In this document: one piece after another, positions 53,966 to 61,928 of the stretch
How positions within the stretch are numbered: the first letter of the stretch is position 1
How the letters are laid out: every line of letters starts with the position of its first letter
Program-made: the position numbers and the translations under genes
The notes under the pieces: model-generated
The model's database searches: none
Seen by the model: only the letters and a program-made list of their open reading frames with translations
Told to the model about the DNA's origin: nothing
Source of the DNA: Aerococcus suis
Lineage (GTDB): Bacteria; Bacillota; Bacilli; Lactobacillales; Aerococcaceae
Reading direction: 5' to 3'
Length of the DNA stretch: 64,000 nucleotides
Assembly (NCBI RefSeq): GCF_900176325.1
Contig: NZ_FWXK01000002.1
Span: forward strand, 289,853 to 353,852

Positions 53966-54446
53966 GATAAAATCTCTCCTTACTTGTCATCATTGCTTAT
54001 CTTTATTATATTTTAACACATCATACCTCAACTTTCGCAGTTAAAAAATCTGTTTAATCCTTTGATATAACGATGTTCTAAAGACTTAACTATCAAAAAT
54101 GTACACAAAAAGACACCTCTCTTTGGTAAAATGTAGTTACCACACAACACATACGAAAGAGGGATGTCTTATGGCTACTATTTTACCATAAAAATAAACC
54201 CCCAAAAGTTAGATTTTTGGTCTAACTTTTGGGGGCCTCTACAGTGATATGCATAAGTCTTTTTTTTGTTGTCTTTTCATCGAAAGAAGATATATCCAAA
54301 AGACAGGAAAATACCCTCGTTATCTAAGGTCGAATATTTAAGAAGTGTATTTGATGAGACTCCCTTATTTTGATTGACCTATATTAGAAAAGATATGTTC
54401 AAAGTTTTAACTTTTGAATACGAGATAACAAAAAAAGAAAGCTTTT
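53966..54446. other. Non-coding region with mobile-element debris
   Basis: No plausible gene. Near 54125-54190 sequence resembling the start of a transposase gene (GAAAGAGGGATGTCTTATGGCT, then MATILP and stop) survives. CCCCCAAAAGTTAGA-TTTTTGG-TCTAACTTTTGGGGG (54193-54229) is a 15-bp inverted repeat like those at IS ends or a terminator. The remainder is AT-rich and featureless. Confidence 0.45.
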
Positions 54447-54596
54447 GAGGCTGGGACAAAACTACTTTTGCGAAAAAAGTAGCCCCACTTTCGTTTATTT
54501 TTATAAAGATATAGAAAAATACACTCCCACTACTGAACAAAAAAGTTCATAGTTTTGGGAGTGTATTTTTTTGAGAGACCTTTTGTCCCAGCCTCT
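54447..54596. repeat. Palindromic intergenic repeat, copy 2
   Basis: GAGGCTGGGACAAAA at one end and TTTTGTCCCAGCCTC at the other are perfect 15-bp inverted repeats. The interior contains TACACTCCCACTAC and a matching GGGAGTGTA hairpin around GAACAAAAAAGTTC. Shares ends and interior with 36005-36126. Copy 2 has an additional AAAAGTAGCCCCACTTT segment. Confidence 0.85.
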
Positions 54597-54807
54597 TTTT
54601 TAATAAATGTAACCAGCTATTATTGCCTTTGTTTTCCTATCTTTACCCAATACTAATTATAAGGTTACCATTGATTTACTTTTATTGATTTTATAATTCC
54701 TTATTTTTAAAATTATATTTTCTAAATATGATGAACACTATTGAGCAATTTAATTGTTTATCGTATTTAGGAAATCAAAAATTGAGAAAAAGCGGAAAAA
54801 TAGAAAA
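54597..54807. other. AT-rich spacer
   Basis: No ORF, promoter or repeat that I can recognise. Confidence 0.4.
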
Positions 54808-54853
54808 AAACCTATACACACGGAAGTTATCATAGACTTCTTGTGTATAGGGA
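54808..54853 (-). terminator. Terminator of the DUF305-YdhK operon
   Basis: On the minus strand CCTATACACAAGAAGT-CTATGATA-ACTTCCGTGTGTATAGG is followed by TTTTTTTC. Confidence 0.85.
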
Positions 54854-54882
54854 TCTTTTTACTTTTTAAATTTATTGAATGT

Positions 54883-55341
54883 TTATTCTTCGCCGTTTTC
54901 TTCTATATCTTCAATTAATTGTTCCATCTCAGCAATTTCTTCTTCTTGTGCTTGTATAATTTCTTCGCTTAATTGCTGTACTCGTGAATCTGTGAGATTG
55001 GCATTTTCACTAGTCATAATAGCGGTAGAGTGGTGTGGAATCATGGCTCTCATCCAAGCAGTATCGTCTACGCCAACTTGGTTTTGAATAAGCCCAAACG
55101 ATCCCAGCACGAGTAAGACTGAAAGCCCCATTATAACGGCGTTTAATTTTTTATTATCATACATTTTCCACATAAAACCCATCATAATGATAGCCATGAC
55201 TGCGCCCATCAAAATAGCCATATAAACACGGGTTTGACTCAAGTAAATGTGCGCAAATTCATTGACATTCACAAACATTAGAAAGTACATAATGACTGTT
55301 GAAGTTAAAATCATGAGGGCAAATTTTAGGTATTTATTCAT
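54883..55341 (-). CDS. DUF305 family protein with membrane helices (copper-associated)
   Basis: 152 residues. Three hydrophobic segments (about 5-27, 37-58, 67-88), then a DUF305 helical domain: MRAMIPHHSTAIMTSENANL near residue 98 with the conserved HH pair, and an acidic Glu-rich end (EEEIAEMEQLIEDIEENGEE). DUF305 proteins are ferritin-like four-helix domains frequently encoded with copper-resistance genes, and some bind copper. It lies 69 nt downstream of the YdhK-like gene and shares its transcript and terminator; cop boxes upstream of that gene support a copper role. The exact mechanism is not known. Confidence 0.85.
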   Translation of the reverse strand: MNKYLKFALMILTSTVIMYFLMFVNVNEFAHIYLSQTRVYMAILMGAVMAIIMMGFMWKMYDNKKLNAVIMGLSVLLVLGSFGLIQNQVGVDDTAWMRAMIPHHSTAIMTSENANLTDSRVQQLSEEIIQAQEEEIAEMEQLIEDIEENGEE

Positions 55342-55410
55342 AAGTATCCGTCCTTTTTTAGCATTTCTTAAACTTTAAGTTTGGTAGGTATTTTAATGTA
55401 CCACTAGTGA

Positions 55411-56766
55411 TTATTGAGCTAATTCTTCTTCAACAAACCATTTATGATTACGAACAACTGCTCCGCCATCTGTTGGTTGGTAATCCACCATATAAACATT
55501 CGTAGTTACAGCGTCATCAATTATTGCAGTTGCTCCTTCCATACCTTCCATATGGTCGGCTTCTAATGTCACTTCTTCTCCAGGTTCAAATGCGCCTTTG
55601 GTTGACTCAGAAATGTCTTCGTGGATAACCCAGCGATGATTTTCCTCTCGTTCTCCACCATTGGTTGGATTGAAAGAAACTTCATAAGCCGTCGTAGCAA
55701 ATACGCCAGAAACAGTTGCTTCGGCACCTTCCATTCCAGGCATATGATCGCGCTGAAGAATAACAGATTCTCCTACTTCGTACATCGGATTTTCAGCTTC
55801 TTCCAAGCCTTCTGGAATTTCTCCCGACTCATCATGCTTCATATCTCCCATATTATCCATATCTCCCATATTATCCATATCTCTTGTTTTTTTGGACTCG
55901 CTAATTATCTGGTTCTCATAGCTATCTTCTAATGATGGTTGATTTTCAAGTGTGTAGTTAGCAAATATTAAATCAGCGTTTTTAATATTAAATGCTTCAG
56001 TTAAATCGTCTACTGAAAAATTAGTACTTTGAGAAATCGCCCAGAGAGTATCTCCCCAAACCACTTCGTAATTTTTAAGTTCTTCTAATGTATCGTATTG
56101 GGAAACATCTGCTTGTACTTCTTCTACTGTACGCGCTCTCCAAAATTGGCTTGAGTCTTGTACTTCTTCCCCTAATTCTTCTTCTATTAGCCATTTATGA
56201 TTTTCAACAGTATCGTCTGTTTCTGTATCCGTGTACGTGACCATATAAACAGTGGTGTCTTCTGCCGAATCAATAGTTGCGGTCGCCCCTTGCATACCGG
56301 GCATATGGTCAGCTTCTAGAACGACTTCGTCACCTGCTTGGTAAGGCTCGTCTTGGGCATTTTCAACTTCCTCGTGTACAACCCATTTGTGATTGGCGAT
56401 TTCCTCTCCTGTTTTGGTATCGTTATAGGTGATTTCATAGGCAATTGAATCAAAGGCACCTACAACCTCACCTGTAGCTCCCATCATTCCTGGCATGTGA
56501 TCGGTTTGAATCGTTACTTCGCTTCCTTCTGGATAAGTTGGATTTTCTGCTTCTGCCAATCCTTCTGGAATTTCCCCAGATTCATCATGTTCCATACCTT
56601 CGTGGCCTGTTTGAGATTTATCCGTTGTTTCGCTAGCCACCGTTTTCGAGCCAGTTTGAGCAGCATTATCTACATCATCAAGTGTATTCGCGCCTACCTT
56701 ATTCACTAGAGGATAAGAACTTAATAATGCTACAGATAAAAGACTACTTATAATTGTTTTTTTCAT
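55411..56766 (-). CDS. Secreted YdhK (DUF1541)-LysM protein with duplicated halves
   Basis: About 451 residues. Signal peptide (MKKTIISSLLSVALLSSYPL). Residues about 60-190 hold two DUF1541 modules, each with a DHMPGM-x-GA motif and ending in NHKW(V/L). Residues about 245-300 form a LysM domain (YEVVWGDTLWAISQSTNFSV). Then DNMGDMDNMGDMKHDESGEI and two more DUF1541 modules. HDESGEIPEGL-EAENP starts both halves, so the gene arose by duplication of a YdhK unit around LysM. Met- and His-rich stretches suggest copper binding at the wall. The ATG at 56766 has CAAAAGGAGAG upstream; the longer frame reads through the operator. First gene of the copper-type operon. Confidence 0.85.
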   Translation of the reverse strand: MKKTIISSLLSVALLSSYPLVNKVGANTLDDVDNAAQTGSKTVASETTDKSQTGHEGMEHDESGEIPEGLAEAENPTYPEGSEVTIQTDHMPGMMGATGEVVGAFDSIAYEITYNDTKTGEEIANHKWVVHEEVENAQDEPYQAGDEVVLEADHMPGMQGATATIDSAEDTTVYMVTYTDTETDDTVENHKWLIEEELGEEVQDSSQFWRARTVEEVQADVSQYDTLEELKNYEVVWGDTLWAISQSTNFSVDDLTEAFNIKNADLIFANYTLENQPSLEDSYENQIISESKKTRDMDNMGDMDNMGDMKHDESGEIPEGLEEAENPMYEVGESVILQRDHMPGMEGAEATVSGVFATTAYEVSFNPTNGGEREENHRWVIHEDISESTKGAFEPGEEVTLEADHMEGMEGATAIIDDAVTTNVYMVDYQPTDGGAVVRNHKWFVEEELAQ

Positions 56767-56801
56767 ACGATTTCTCTCCTTTTGGTAATACCACCTTTGT
56801 T

Positions 56802-56832
56802 TACAAATGTAGTTAAATGAATTTACATGTAG
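56802..56832. promoter_or_regulatory. cop boxes (CopY-type operator)
   Basis: TACAAATGTA (56802-56811) is a perfect match to the TACANNTGTA cop box. TTACATGTAG (56823-56832) 21 bp away contains a shorter TACATGTA palindrome. They lie 36-66 nt upstream of the YdhK-type gene. No copY gene is in the window. Confidence 0.75.
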
Positions 56833-56879
56833 CTTATCATTACCCCTTATCATTGTCAAACACTTTGATTTTTATCAAT

Positions 56880-57426
56880 TACAAATGAAGACTTATCGTT
56901 GTTTTTATTATCTCATCAATATTTAAAAAGCGATTCCATAATAAACACGTAGATTAATTTAGAAACCAAAGACAACAAATTATCCCTTAGATCACCTATA
57001 AATCCCTTATTAATGCCCACTAATTTTAATTGTTTTTAAAGTACTTCTTTTACAAGTTCAGTCAAGCCCATATCTTTCGTTAAGATTTATGTTGCAACCT
57101 ATAGTTATAAGAAATGAATATGGCAAAAAGTGATTAGGTAGCGTTTATTAATCCATGTTCATTAGTCTTAACTTATGAATACGGTTTTTAATGTGGTTAT
57201 GGAGAATTAATTAAGTTAGTAAATGATTCTCTATATTTTTTGGATGTGTAGGTCAATATAGAGAGTTTTTCAAATATATTTGAATATATACATACTAGTG
57301 TGTTTGAAAATGCCACACAGAGCAAATATGAGCTTTACACGGCATTTTTATTTTTAAGGATTACTTTCATTTTCTATTCTTTCAGCATATTTAGATTGAA
57401 ATACATTTTCAAGATTGGAAATAACT
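56880..57426. other. Non-coding region with one orphan hairpin
   Basis: No plausible gene over about 550 nt. AAAATGCC (57307-57314) and GGCATTTT (57341-57348) can pair and are followed on the plus strand by TTATTTTTAAGG, a possible orphan terminator. The remainder is AT-rich and featureless. Confidence 0.45.
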
Positions 57427-57672
57427 TCAGGCGTATATAAATAGATTAATAATCTTCCAGACATATATATTTCTTTCAATTGCATGACCCCTTTTAGATT
57501 CTAACTGATTCCATACTTCCCTTGCATGGTCCCCTTTAAATTTTAACTGGTCCCATACTTCCTTTGCATGATCCCTTTTAAAACTCAAACCGAACTCGTA
57601 CAACCTCCCTTGATCCTCCTTAAAATGATTCAAGGCCTGACTGCCTAACTTTCCTTTTTTCTGCTTAATCAT
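57427..57672 (-). CDS. Small hypothetical protein with 14-residue tandem repeats
   Basis: 81 residues: basic N-terminus (IKQKKGKLGSQALNHFKEDQ), three repeats of the type DHA-x-EVW-x-QL-x-(F/S)K-x-(G/D), and a short hydrophobic tail. TTAAAGGGTCGGCAAG precedes the ATG. I do not recognise it. The repeat array at DNA level (57479-57605) may mean that the coding capacity is incidental. The surrounding repeat-rich DNA resembles plasmid backbone, so a plasmid-borne accessory protein is possible. Confidence 0.35.
   Translation of the reverse strand: MIKQKKGKLGSQALNHFKEDQGRLYEFGLSFKRDHAKEVWDQLKFKGDHAREVWNQLESKRGHAIERNIYVWKIINLFIYA
57479..57605. repeat. Three 42-bp tandem direct repeats
   Basis: Units begin near 57480, 57522 and 57564 with TTGCATG-(G/A)-(T/C)CCC-TTT and contain AACTG(A/G)T(T/C)CCATACTTCC; identity is about 80 percent by eye. 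Confidence 0.75.
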
Positions 57673-57754
57673 CTTGCCGACCCTTTAAAATCTCTCCTTT
57701 AATTTGCGCCCATGACCTTTGAAGGCTCGCCTATATAAAGATACTTTTTATCCG

Positions 57755-58255
57755 TTTGACCTTGCTAGGCTTTACTAGATAAGCTAGGCATACTTTGTGA
57801 TTGCTGAAAAAGGGTGGAAGAGCATAAGGGAAAATGGTGCATTTTTATCATTTTCTTGTTACAAGTTGTTACACTATTGCACCACTTTTTGCAGTTTCTT
57901 GATGCAGTTTAAACCTTGATTTCATAGGCTTTTGGAGCGACTTGTAACAACAAAAAGTTTGTGAAAAAGTATCTTTTTCCTTTAGGGCTTACACTTTGGT
58001 TAGGTAGATTTTTGAAAAGGCCTACCCATGCCTTTGAAAATTTTTGAAGAATTTTGCCTGAAGCCTAGCCTGCCCCTTTGGAGTGAAGGCAAGATTTTTT
58101 CTCAAAACCTTGCCTAGGCTTTTGGTATGAATACAAGAATTTTTTACAAATCCTTGGCCAAGCTTCTGATATAAATAGAAGTTTTTTGATGGAGCCTAGC
58201 CTACCCCCTTTAAGATTGAGGACGAAAAAAATGATGAAGCTTAGCCTATCATTCT
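57755..58255. repeat. Cluster of degenerate AAGCCTAGCCT-type repeats, plasmid-like
   Basis: The motif AAGC(C/T)TAGCCT or its complement recurs at about 57764 (GCTAGGC), 57780 (AAGCTAGGC), 58063 (AAGCCTAGCCTGCCCCTTT), 58105 (TTGCCTAGGCTTTT), 58194 (AGCCTAGCCTACCCCCTTT) and 58238 (AAGCTTAGCCTATC), with GGCAAG/CTTGCC and poly-T between. TTGTTACAAGTTGTTACA (57867) and ACTTGTAACAAC (57940), and GGTGCA (57836)/TGCACC (57887), form inverted pairs. There is no ORF. Such density of short repeats is seen at plasmid replication or partition regions. Confidence 0.55.
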
Positions 58256-58409
58256 AAATTTAGAAGGCATTTTTTTGACAAGTCGCTTGAAATAATTTTG
58301 GCGTAACCGAAGGTAATGGCCTAGATGAGGACAAGAAAAATTGGCATGGTGTCACGATGACATTCGCTCGAACTTACTTTCATCCCACCCTACCCTTCAA
58401 GATAACAAA

Positions 58410-58451
58410 CAAAAAAATACCAGACAGTCATTGACCATCTGGTATCAAAAA
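58410..58451 (-). terminator. Terminator of the 58477-58704 ORF
   Basis: On the minus strand GATACCAGA-TGGTCAATGACTG-TCTGGTAT followed by TTTTTTG. Confidence 0.8.
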
Positions 58452-58476
58452 CATTATATGAAATTGTCTTTACTGA

Positions 58477-58704
58477 TTAAATTGCCTGACGTTGTTCTGA
58501 ATTATTTGCGACTGGTTCTTCATTCTCAGCTTCAACTTTTGAAGAAAGATCTAACGTATTCACTAGACCTTTTTCTAAAGCCATTGCTAAAACTAACTCA
58601 CGTAGTTCGCTATCTGACATCGCAGCATCACGTTTTGGATTTACGTAGAAATCGAATATTTTATCTAGTTGATTAGGAGTTCCTTGCCCATCTTTAACTG
58701 ACAT
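58477..58704 (-). CDS. Small acidic hypothetical protein, possibly plasmid-derived
   Basis: 75 residues (SVKDGQGTPNQLDKIFDFYV, then NPKRDAAMSDSELRELVLAM and an acidic tail). Composition is soluble and helical. I do not recognise the family. A stop lies two codons before the ATG and no SD is visible, so it may be the 3' part of a longer gene cut at its 5' side. A good terminator follows, supporting a once-real gene. Confidence 0.5.
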   Translation of the reverse strand: MSVKDGQGTPNQLDKIFDFYVNPKRDAAMSDSELRELVLAMALEKGLVNTLDLSSKVEAENEEPVANNSEQRQAI

Positions 58705-59001
58705 CGTTAACTATGTTAGGGGATTTTGTCAGAATCGCTTGTCTGAATATCAGTATAAACGAACTCTTCACTATACAAAGCAATTTGATAATTCAACTCG
58801 ATGAGTAAGCCACGTAATCTTTTTTAGCAACTACAGTTGAAGCATTCTAAGTGATACTTAGTGACTCCTCATTTGCTTCAGTAATCAATGCTTTTTCGTT
58901 TTTTTAATCTATTATCGCTTCAAGGATGGACTATTGTCTCAGCCTCTTCTAATTCATTCTTAAGATATTTTTACTTTCTCTGTAGGTGCTGATACTTCTT
59001 T
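58705..59001. other. Spacer with a fragment of the palindromic repeat
   Basis: ATTGTCTCAGCCTCTT (58932-58947) resembles one end of the GGGACAAAA...TTTTGTCCC repeat described at 36005 and 54447. No gene. Confidence 0.45.
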
Positions 59002-60864
59002 TTATTCTTTTCGACCTTTCAACTGATACTTCATTAATCTCATGCCATTGAAAATTACCACCAAGATACTACCTTCATGAACCAACATTCCGATAGACAT
59101 ATTCATCCATTCGCTGAAGAAGACGCTGGTCAACAAGACCAACACTACGCCAACTGCAATCACGATATTTTGTTTCATATTATTTGCGGTGGCTTTTACT
59201 AATCCTAATGCGTGAGGCAAGTTGCTAAAGTTCGAGTTCATTAAAACGACATCGGATGTTTCAATCGCTACGTCCGTTCCGCTTCCCATTGCGATTCCAA
59301 TGTCTGCTAAAGCTAAGGACGGACTATCGTTAACGCCATCTCCAACAAAGGCTACAATTTGACCACGTTGTTGAAGTTTTCCGATATAAGCCGATTTGTC
59401 TTCCGGCAACATATGGCCGTGAGCTTCGGTCAAACCAAGTTCGCCGGCGACCACATCCACGGTTCCTTGGTTATCTCCTGAAAGAACAACTAGATTTTTT
59501 ACGCCCAAGTCTTTTAATTCCTGCAAATTAGCTTTCACACCCGGACGAACTTGATCGCGAATACCCATCAGTGCTTTTAATTCATCGTCGACCGCTGTCA
59601 AAACGAGAGAGTTCCCTTGTTGTTCAAACCGTTTGACATCTTTTTGCACTTTTTTGCTGAGAGTGACATTTTCTTTTTTCATCAAGGCCACATTCCCAAC
59701 AACCACTTTATGTCCAGCTATACTTGAAACGATGCCGCCGCCTTTCACGACTTCAGTTTCTTCAACAGGATAAAAGTCTGTTTCTCCAATTTGATTTAAG
59801 ACCGCTTTTGCTAATGGATGATCTGATTCCCGTTCCACACTGGCCAGATAGCCAAGCGTTTCAGTAGAATCTTTTTCATACAGTTCAGTCGCTGCAACGG
59901 TTGGGTTTCCGACAGTTAAAGTACCTGTCTTATCAAATACAATTGTATCCACATTGCTGAAGTCTTGAATGACTTCACTCCCTTTTAAAAGAACACCGTT
60001 ACGAGCACCATTCCCAATACCGGCAACGTTTGAGACAGGCACTCCGATAACTAATGCGCCTGGGCAACCTAGAACTAAGATGGTGATTGCTAACTCAATA
60101 TTTTGACTGAACGCCCATACAACAATTGCCAGAACCAAGACAGCTGGTGTGTAGTATTTAGAAAAGCGATCAATGAACCGTTCCGCTTCGGATTTAGAAT
60201 CTTGTGCTTCTTCCACGAGTTCAATAATTTTTCCAAATGTGGTGTCCTCACCAACTCGGTCAGCTCTGATTTGAATCGTTCCGTTTTCTAAAATAGTTCC
60301 TGCAAAAACTTCTGCATCAGCTTGCTTATTGACCGGAACAGCTTCACCTGTAATGCTAGCTTCATTGATATGCCCTTCACCCGTAAGGACTATGCCATCT
60401 ACTGGCACTTTCGCACCCGTTTTAACGAGTAAGATATCCCCTTCATCTATATCATCCACGTCTACTTCTTCAAATTCGCCATTATCCATTTGTTTCAAGG
60501 CGTTTTCGGGTGCCATTTCAGTCAATTCTTTGATAGCAGATCGCGTTTGATTCAATGTTCGTTGTTCCAAGTAGTGTCCGAATAAGAATAAGAATGTGAC
60601 AATAGCCGATTCTTCATAATTTTGAATAAAAAGCGCACCAATCGCTGCAATACTGACTAAGACATCAATACTGATGACTTTGACTTTCATTGCTTGAAAC
60701 GATTGAATGGCAATTGGCATAATCCCAAAGACAGAGGCGATGATCAAAGCCCACTCTGAAAGTCCTACGTTTTCTAAAACAAAGTGACTGAAGAAACCGA
60801 GTACGATGAACAATCCACTGATGACGGTGATAACATTTTTCTTACTTAATATATATTGTTGCAT
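59002..60864 (-). CDS. P1B-type metal ATPase with CPG membrane motif
   Basis: About 620 residues. It has no N-terminal metal-binding domain. Actuator ASITGEAVPVNK near 180, membrane motif C267-P268-G269 (LGCPGALVIGVPVSNVAGIG) instead of the usual CPC, phosphorylation DKTGTLTVG with D311, VGDGVNDSPSLALADIGIAM hinge and C-terminal VHEGSILVVIFNGMRL. Substrate is uncertain: zinc, cadmium, iron and copper groups normally have CPC or SPC. A separate HMA protein gene lies upstream. GGAGGG lies 7 nt before the ATG at 60864; the longer frame has no SD. An FNR-type box precedes its own promoter. Confidence 0.9.
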   Translation of the reverse strand: MQQYILSKKNVITVISGLFIVLGFFSHFVLENVGLSEWALIIASVFGIMPIAIQSFQAMKVKVISIDVLVSIAAIGALFIQNYEESAIVTFLFLFGHYLEQRTLNQTRSAIKELTEMAPENALKQMDNGEFEEVDVDDIDEGDILLVKTGAKVPVDGIVLTGEGHINEASITGEAVPVNKQADAEVFAGTILENGTIQIRADRVGEDTTFGKIIELVEEAQDSKSEAERFIDRFSKYYTPAVLVLAIVVWAFSQNIELAITILVLGCPGALVIGVPVSNVAGIGNGARNGVLLKGSEVIQDFSNVDTIVFDKTGTLTVGNPTVAATELYEKDSTETLGYLASVERESDHPLAKAVLNQIGETDFYPVEETEVVKGGGIVSSIAGHKVVVGNVALMKKENVTLSKKVQKDVKRFEQQGNSLVLTAVDDELKALMGIRDQVRPGVKANLQELKDLGVKNLVVLSGDNQGTVDVVAGELGLTEAHGHMLPEDKSAYIGKLQQRGQIVAFVGDGVNDSPSLALADIGIAMGSGTDVAIETSDVVLMNSNFSNLPHALGLVKATANNMKQNIVIAVGVVLVLLTSVFFSEWMNMSIGMLVHEGSILVVIFNGMRLMKYQLKGRKE

Positions 60865-60907
60865 GCTTTTTCCCTCCAAATTTAATTTCTCTCTTATTGA
60901 TAAACAC

Positions 60908-60949
60908 AATATAAGATAATTGCCTAAGTAATTAATTGACTGACATCAA
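60908..60949 (-). promoter_or_regulatory. FNR-type box and -10 for the CPG ATPase gene
   Basis: TTGACTGACATCAA (60936-60949 on plus; TTGATGTCAGTCAA on minus) is an FNR/FLP-type dyad. TATATT on the minus strand at 60913-60908 is a probable -10, its centre 32 nt from the box centre, placing the box near -41.5 (class II activation). Confidence 0.75.
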
Positions 60950-61000
60950 GTTTAAGAAGTTCTCTTTTATTGTTTCTAAGCACCTTAAATCGGATTGCAA

Positions 61001-61044
61001 CAAAAAAAGCAATCCTGAAAAAATAGCTTTTCTTCCAGAATTGC
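61001..61044 (-). terminator. Terminator of the HMA protein gene
   Basis: On the minus strand GCAATTCTGGAA-loop-TTCAGGATTGC followed by TTTTTTTG; it separates the chaperone from the ATPase transcript. Confidence 0.85.
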
Positions 61045-61061
61045 CTAGTTCATTTAATCTG

Positions 61062-61295
61062 TTAAGCGGCCTTGGCTTTTGCTTTAAGGACCGGATAGCC
61101 TACGTTTTCGATAGCTTTTTGAATCTCTTCAATCGAAGTGACAGCTGAATCAAAATTGGTTTTGACTTTGCTGGAGTTGAATAATACTTTAATGCTGTCT
61201 TTATCAACACCGTTAACTGATTTTACGGCACCTTCAATTTTTTGCATACAACTTGGACAAGACAACGTTTCTAATTGCAATATAGCTTTTTCCAT
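61062..61295 (-). CDS. HMA-domain metallochaperone (CopZ/ZntA-N-like)
   Basis: 77 residues, one heavy-metal-associated domain of ferredoxin-like fold with the metal site C14-x-x-C17 in LETLSCPSCMQKIE, followed by GVDKDSIKVLFNSSKVKTNF and ending VGYPVLKAKAKAA. It would carry a soft metal ion in the cytosol, presumably to the ATPase at 59002-60864, which lacks an HMA domain of its own. The extra Pro-Ser in CPSC is less usual than copper-type CxxC loops, so the metal is uncertain. AAAGGAGATAGGAATT precedes the ATG. It has its own FNR-type promoter and terminator. Confidence 0.9.
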   Translation of the reverse strand: MEKAILQLETLSCPSCMQKIEGAVKSVNGVDKDSIKVLFNSSKVKTNFDSAVTSIEEIQKAIENVGYPVLKAKAKAA

Positions 61296-61372
61296 AATTC
61301 CTATCTCCTTTATGTATTTTTATTTTATCGGCAGCAGATTAATGAACACTGCCTTTTCCTCTTTACAACTGT

Positions 61373-61414
61373 AATATAGCTCACTTTTAGCAAACGAAAA
61401 TTGACGCATATCAA
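61373..61414 (-). promoter_or_regulatory. FNR-type box and -10 for the HMA gene
   Basis: TTGACGCATATCAA (61401-61414) followed on the minus strand by TATATT (61378-61373). The centre-to-centre distance is 32 nt, the same as for the ATPase. Confidence 0.75.
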
Positions 61415-61441
61415 GTTCGGCACTTCTTTTTATCTTTTTGC

Positions 61442-61790
61442 TCAATTCACCATCTTAATAGTCTTTTTCTGCCCCTTATTGTCATCAGAATAATAAGAAA
61501 TTAGTGGATAATCTTGTCTGCGTATAAACCATACTACAATCGCGCCAATAAACAGGGTCAGAGACAAGGCTTGCGAAACGCGGATCCACTCGCTAATCCA
61601 TAAACTGTTCGTTCGCATACCTTCAATGAAGAACCGATCCACTAAGTACCACAAAACGTCACTCAAAGCGACTTCTTCTTGACGCAAAAGCTGTTTTCGG
61701 TTCCGTATAGTGACGATGAGGATAAAGCCCAACAAACTCCACAATGACTCGTATAAAAAAGTTGGATGGTAGTAGGTACCATTTGCTCCA
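61442..61790 (-). pseudogene. lgt: Prolipoprotein diacylglyceryl transferase, C-terminal remnant
   Basis: In-frame codons encode GTYYHPTFLYESLWSLLGFI, then RNRKQLLRQEEVALSDVLWY and RFFIEGMRTNSLW: the last third of Lgt. The N-terminal 150-170 residues with the catalytic His and Arg are missing, and a stop (TGA) lies just upstream in frame. The tail DYPLISYYSDDNKGQKKTIK is not conserved. Extra lgt copies travel with metal-resistance islands in several Firmicutes, so this probably belongs to the cassette. Non-functional. Confidence 0.8.
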
Positions 61791-61803
61791 TTTCTTCAAT
61801 TTT

Positions 61804-61914
61804 TCACGTCATTATAGTCATGGTGATGCTGAACAAGATTCTGGCTAAGCTCCATGGAAACCAAACAGTGAATACACTTTTAGCTCCCTGGTCACTCGCT
61901 TCGTAATACGCCAC
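61804..61914 (-). CDS. Possible 36-residue single-helix peptide downstream of the Fnr-like gene
   Basis: GTG start; AYYEASDQGAKSVFTVWFPW followed by SLARILFSITMTIMT: a short polar start and one membrane helix. It begins 15 nt after the regulator stop, with only a weak GGACACGG before it. It could be the tail of a deleted gene. Function unknown. Confidence 0.3.
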   Translation of the reverse strand: MAYYEASDQGAKSVFTVWFPWSLARILFSITMTIMT

Positions 61915-61928
61915 TTTTCCGTGTCCGA

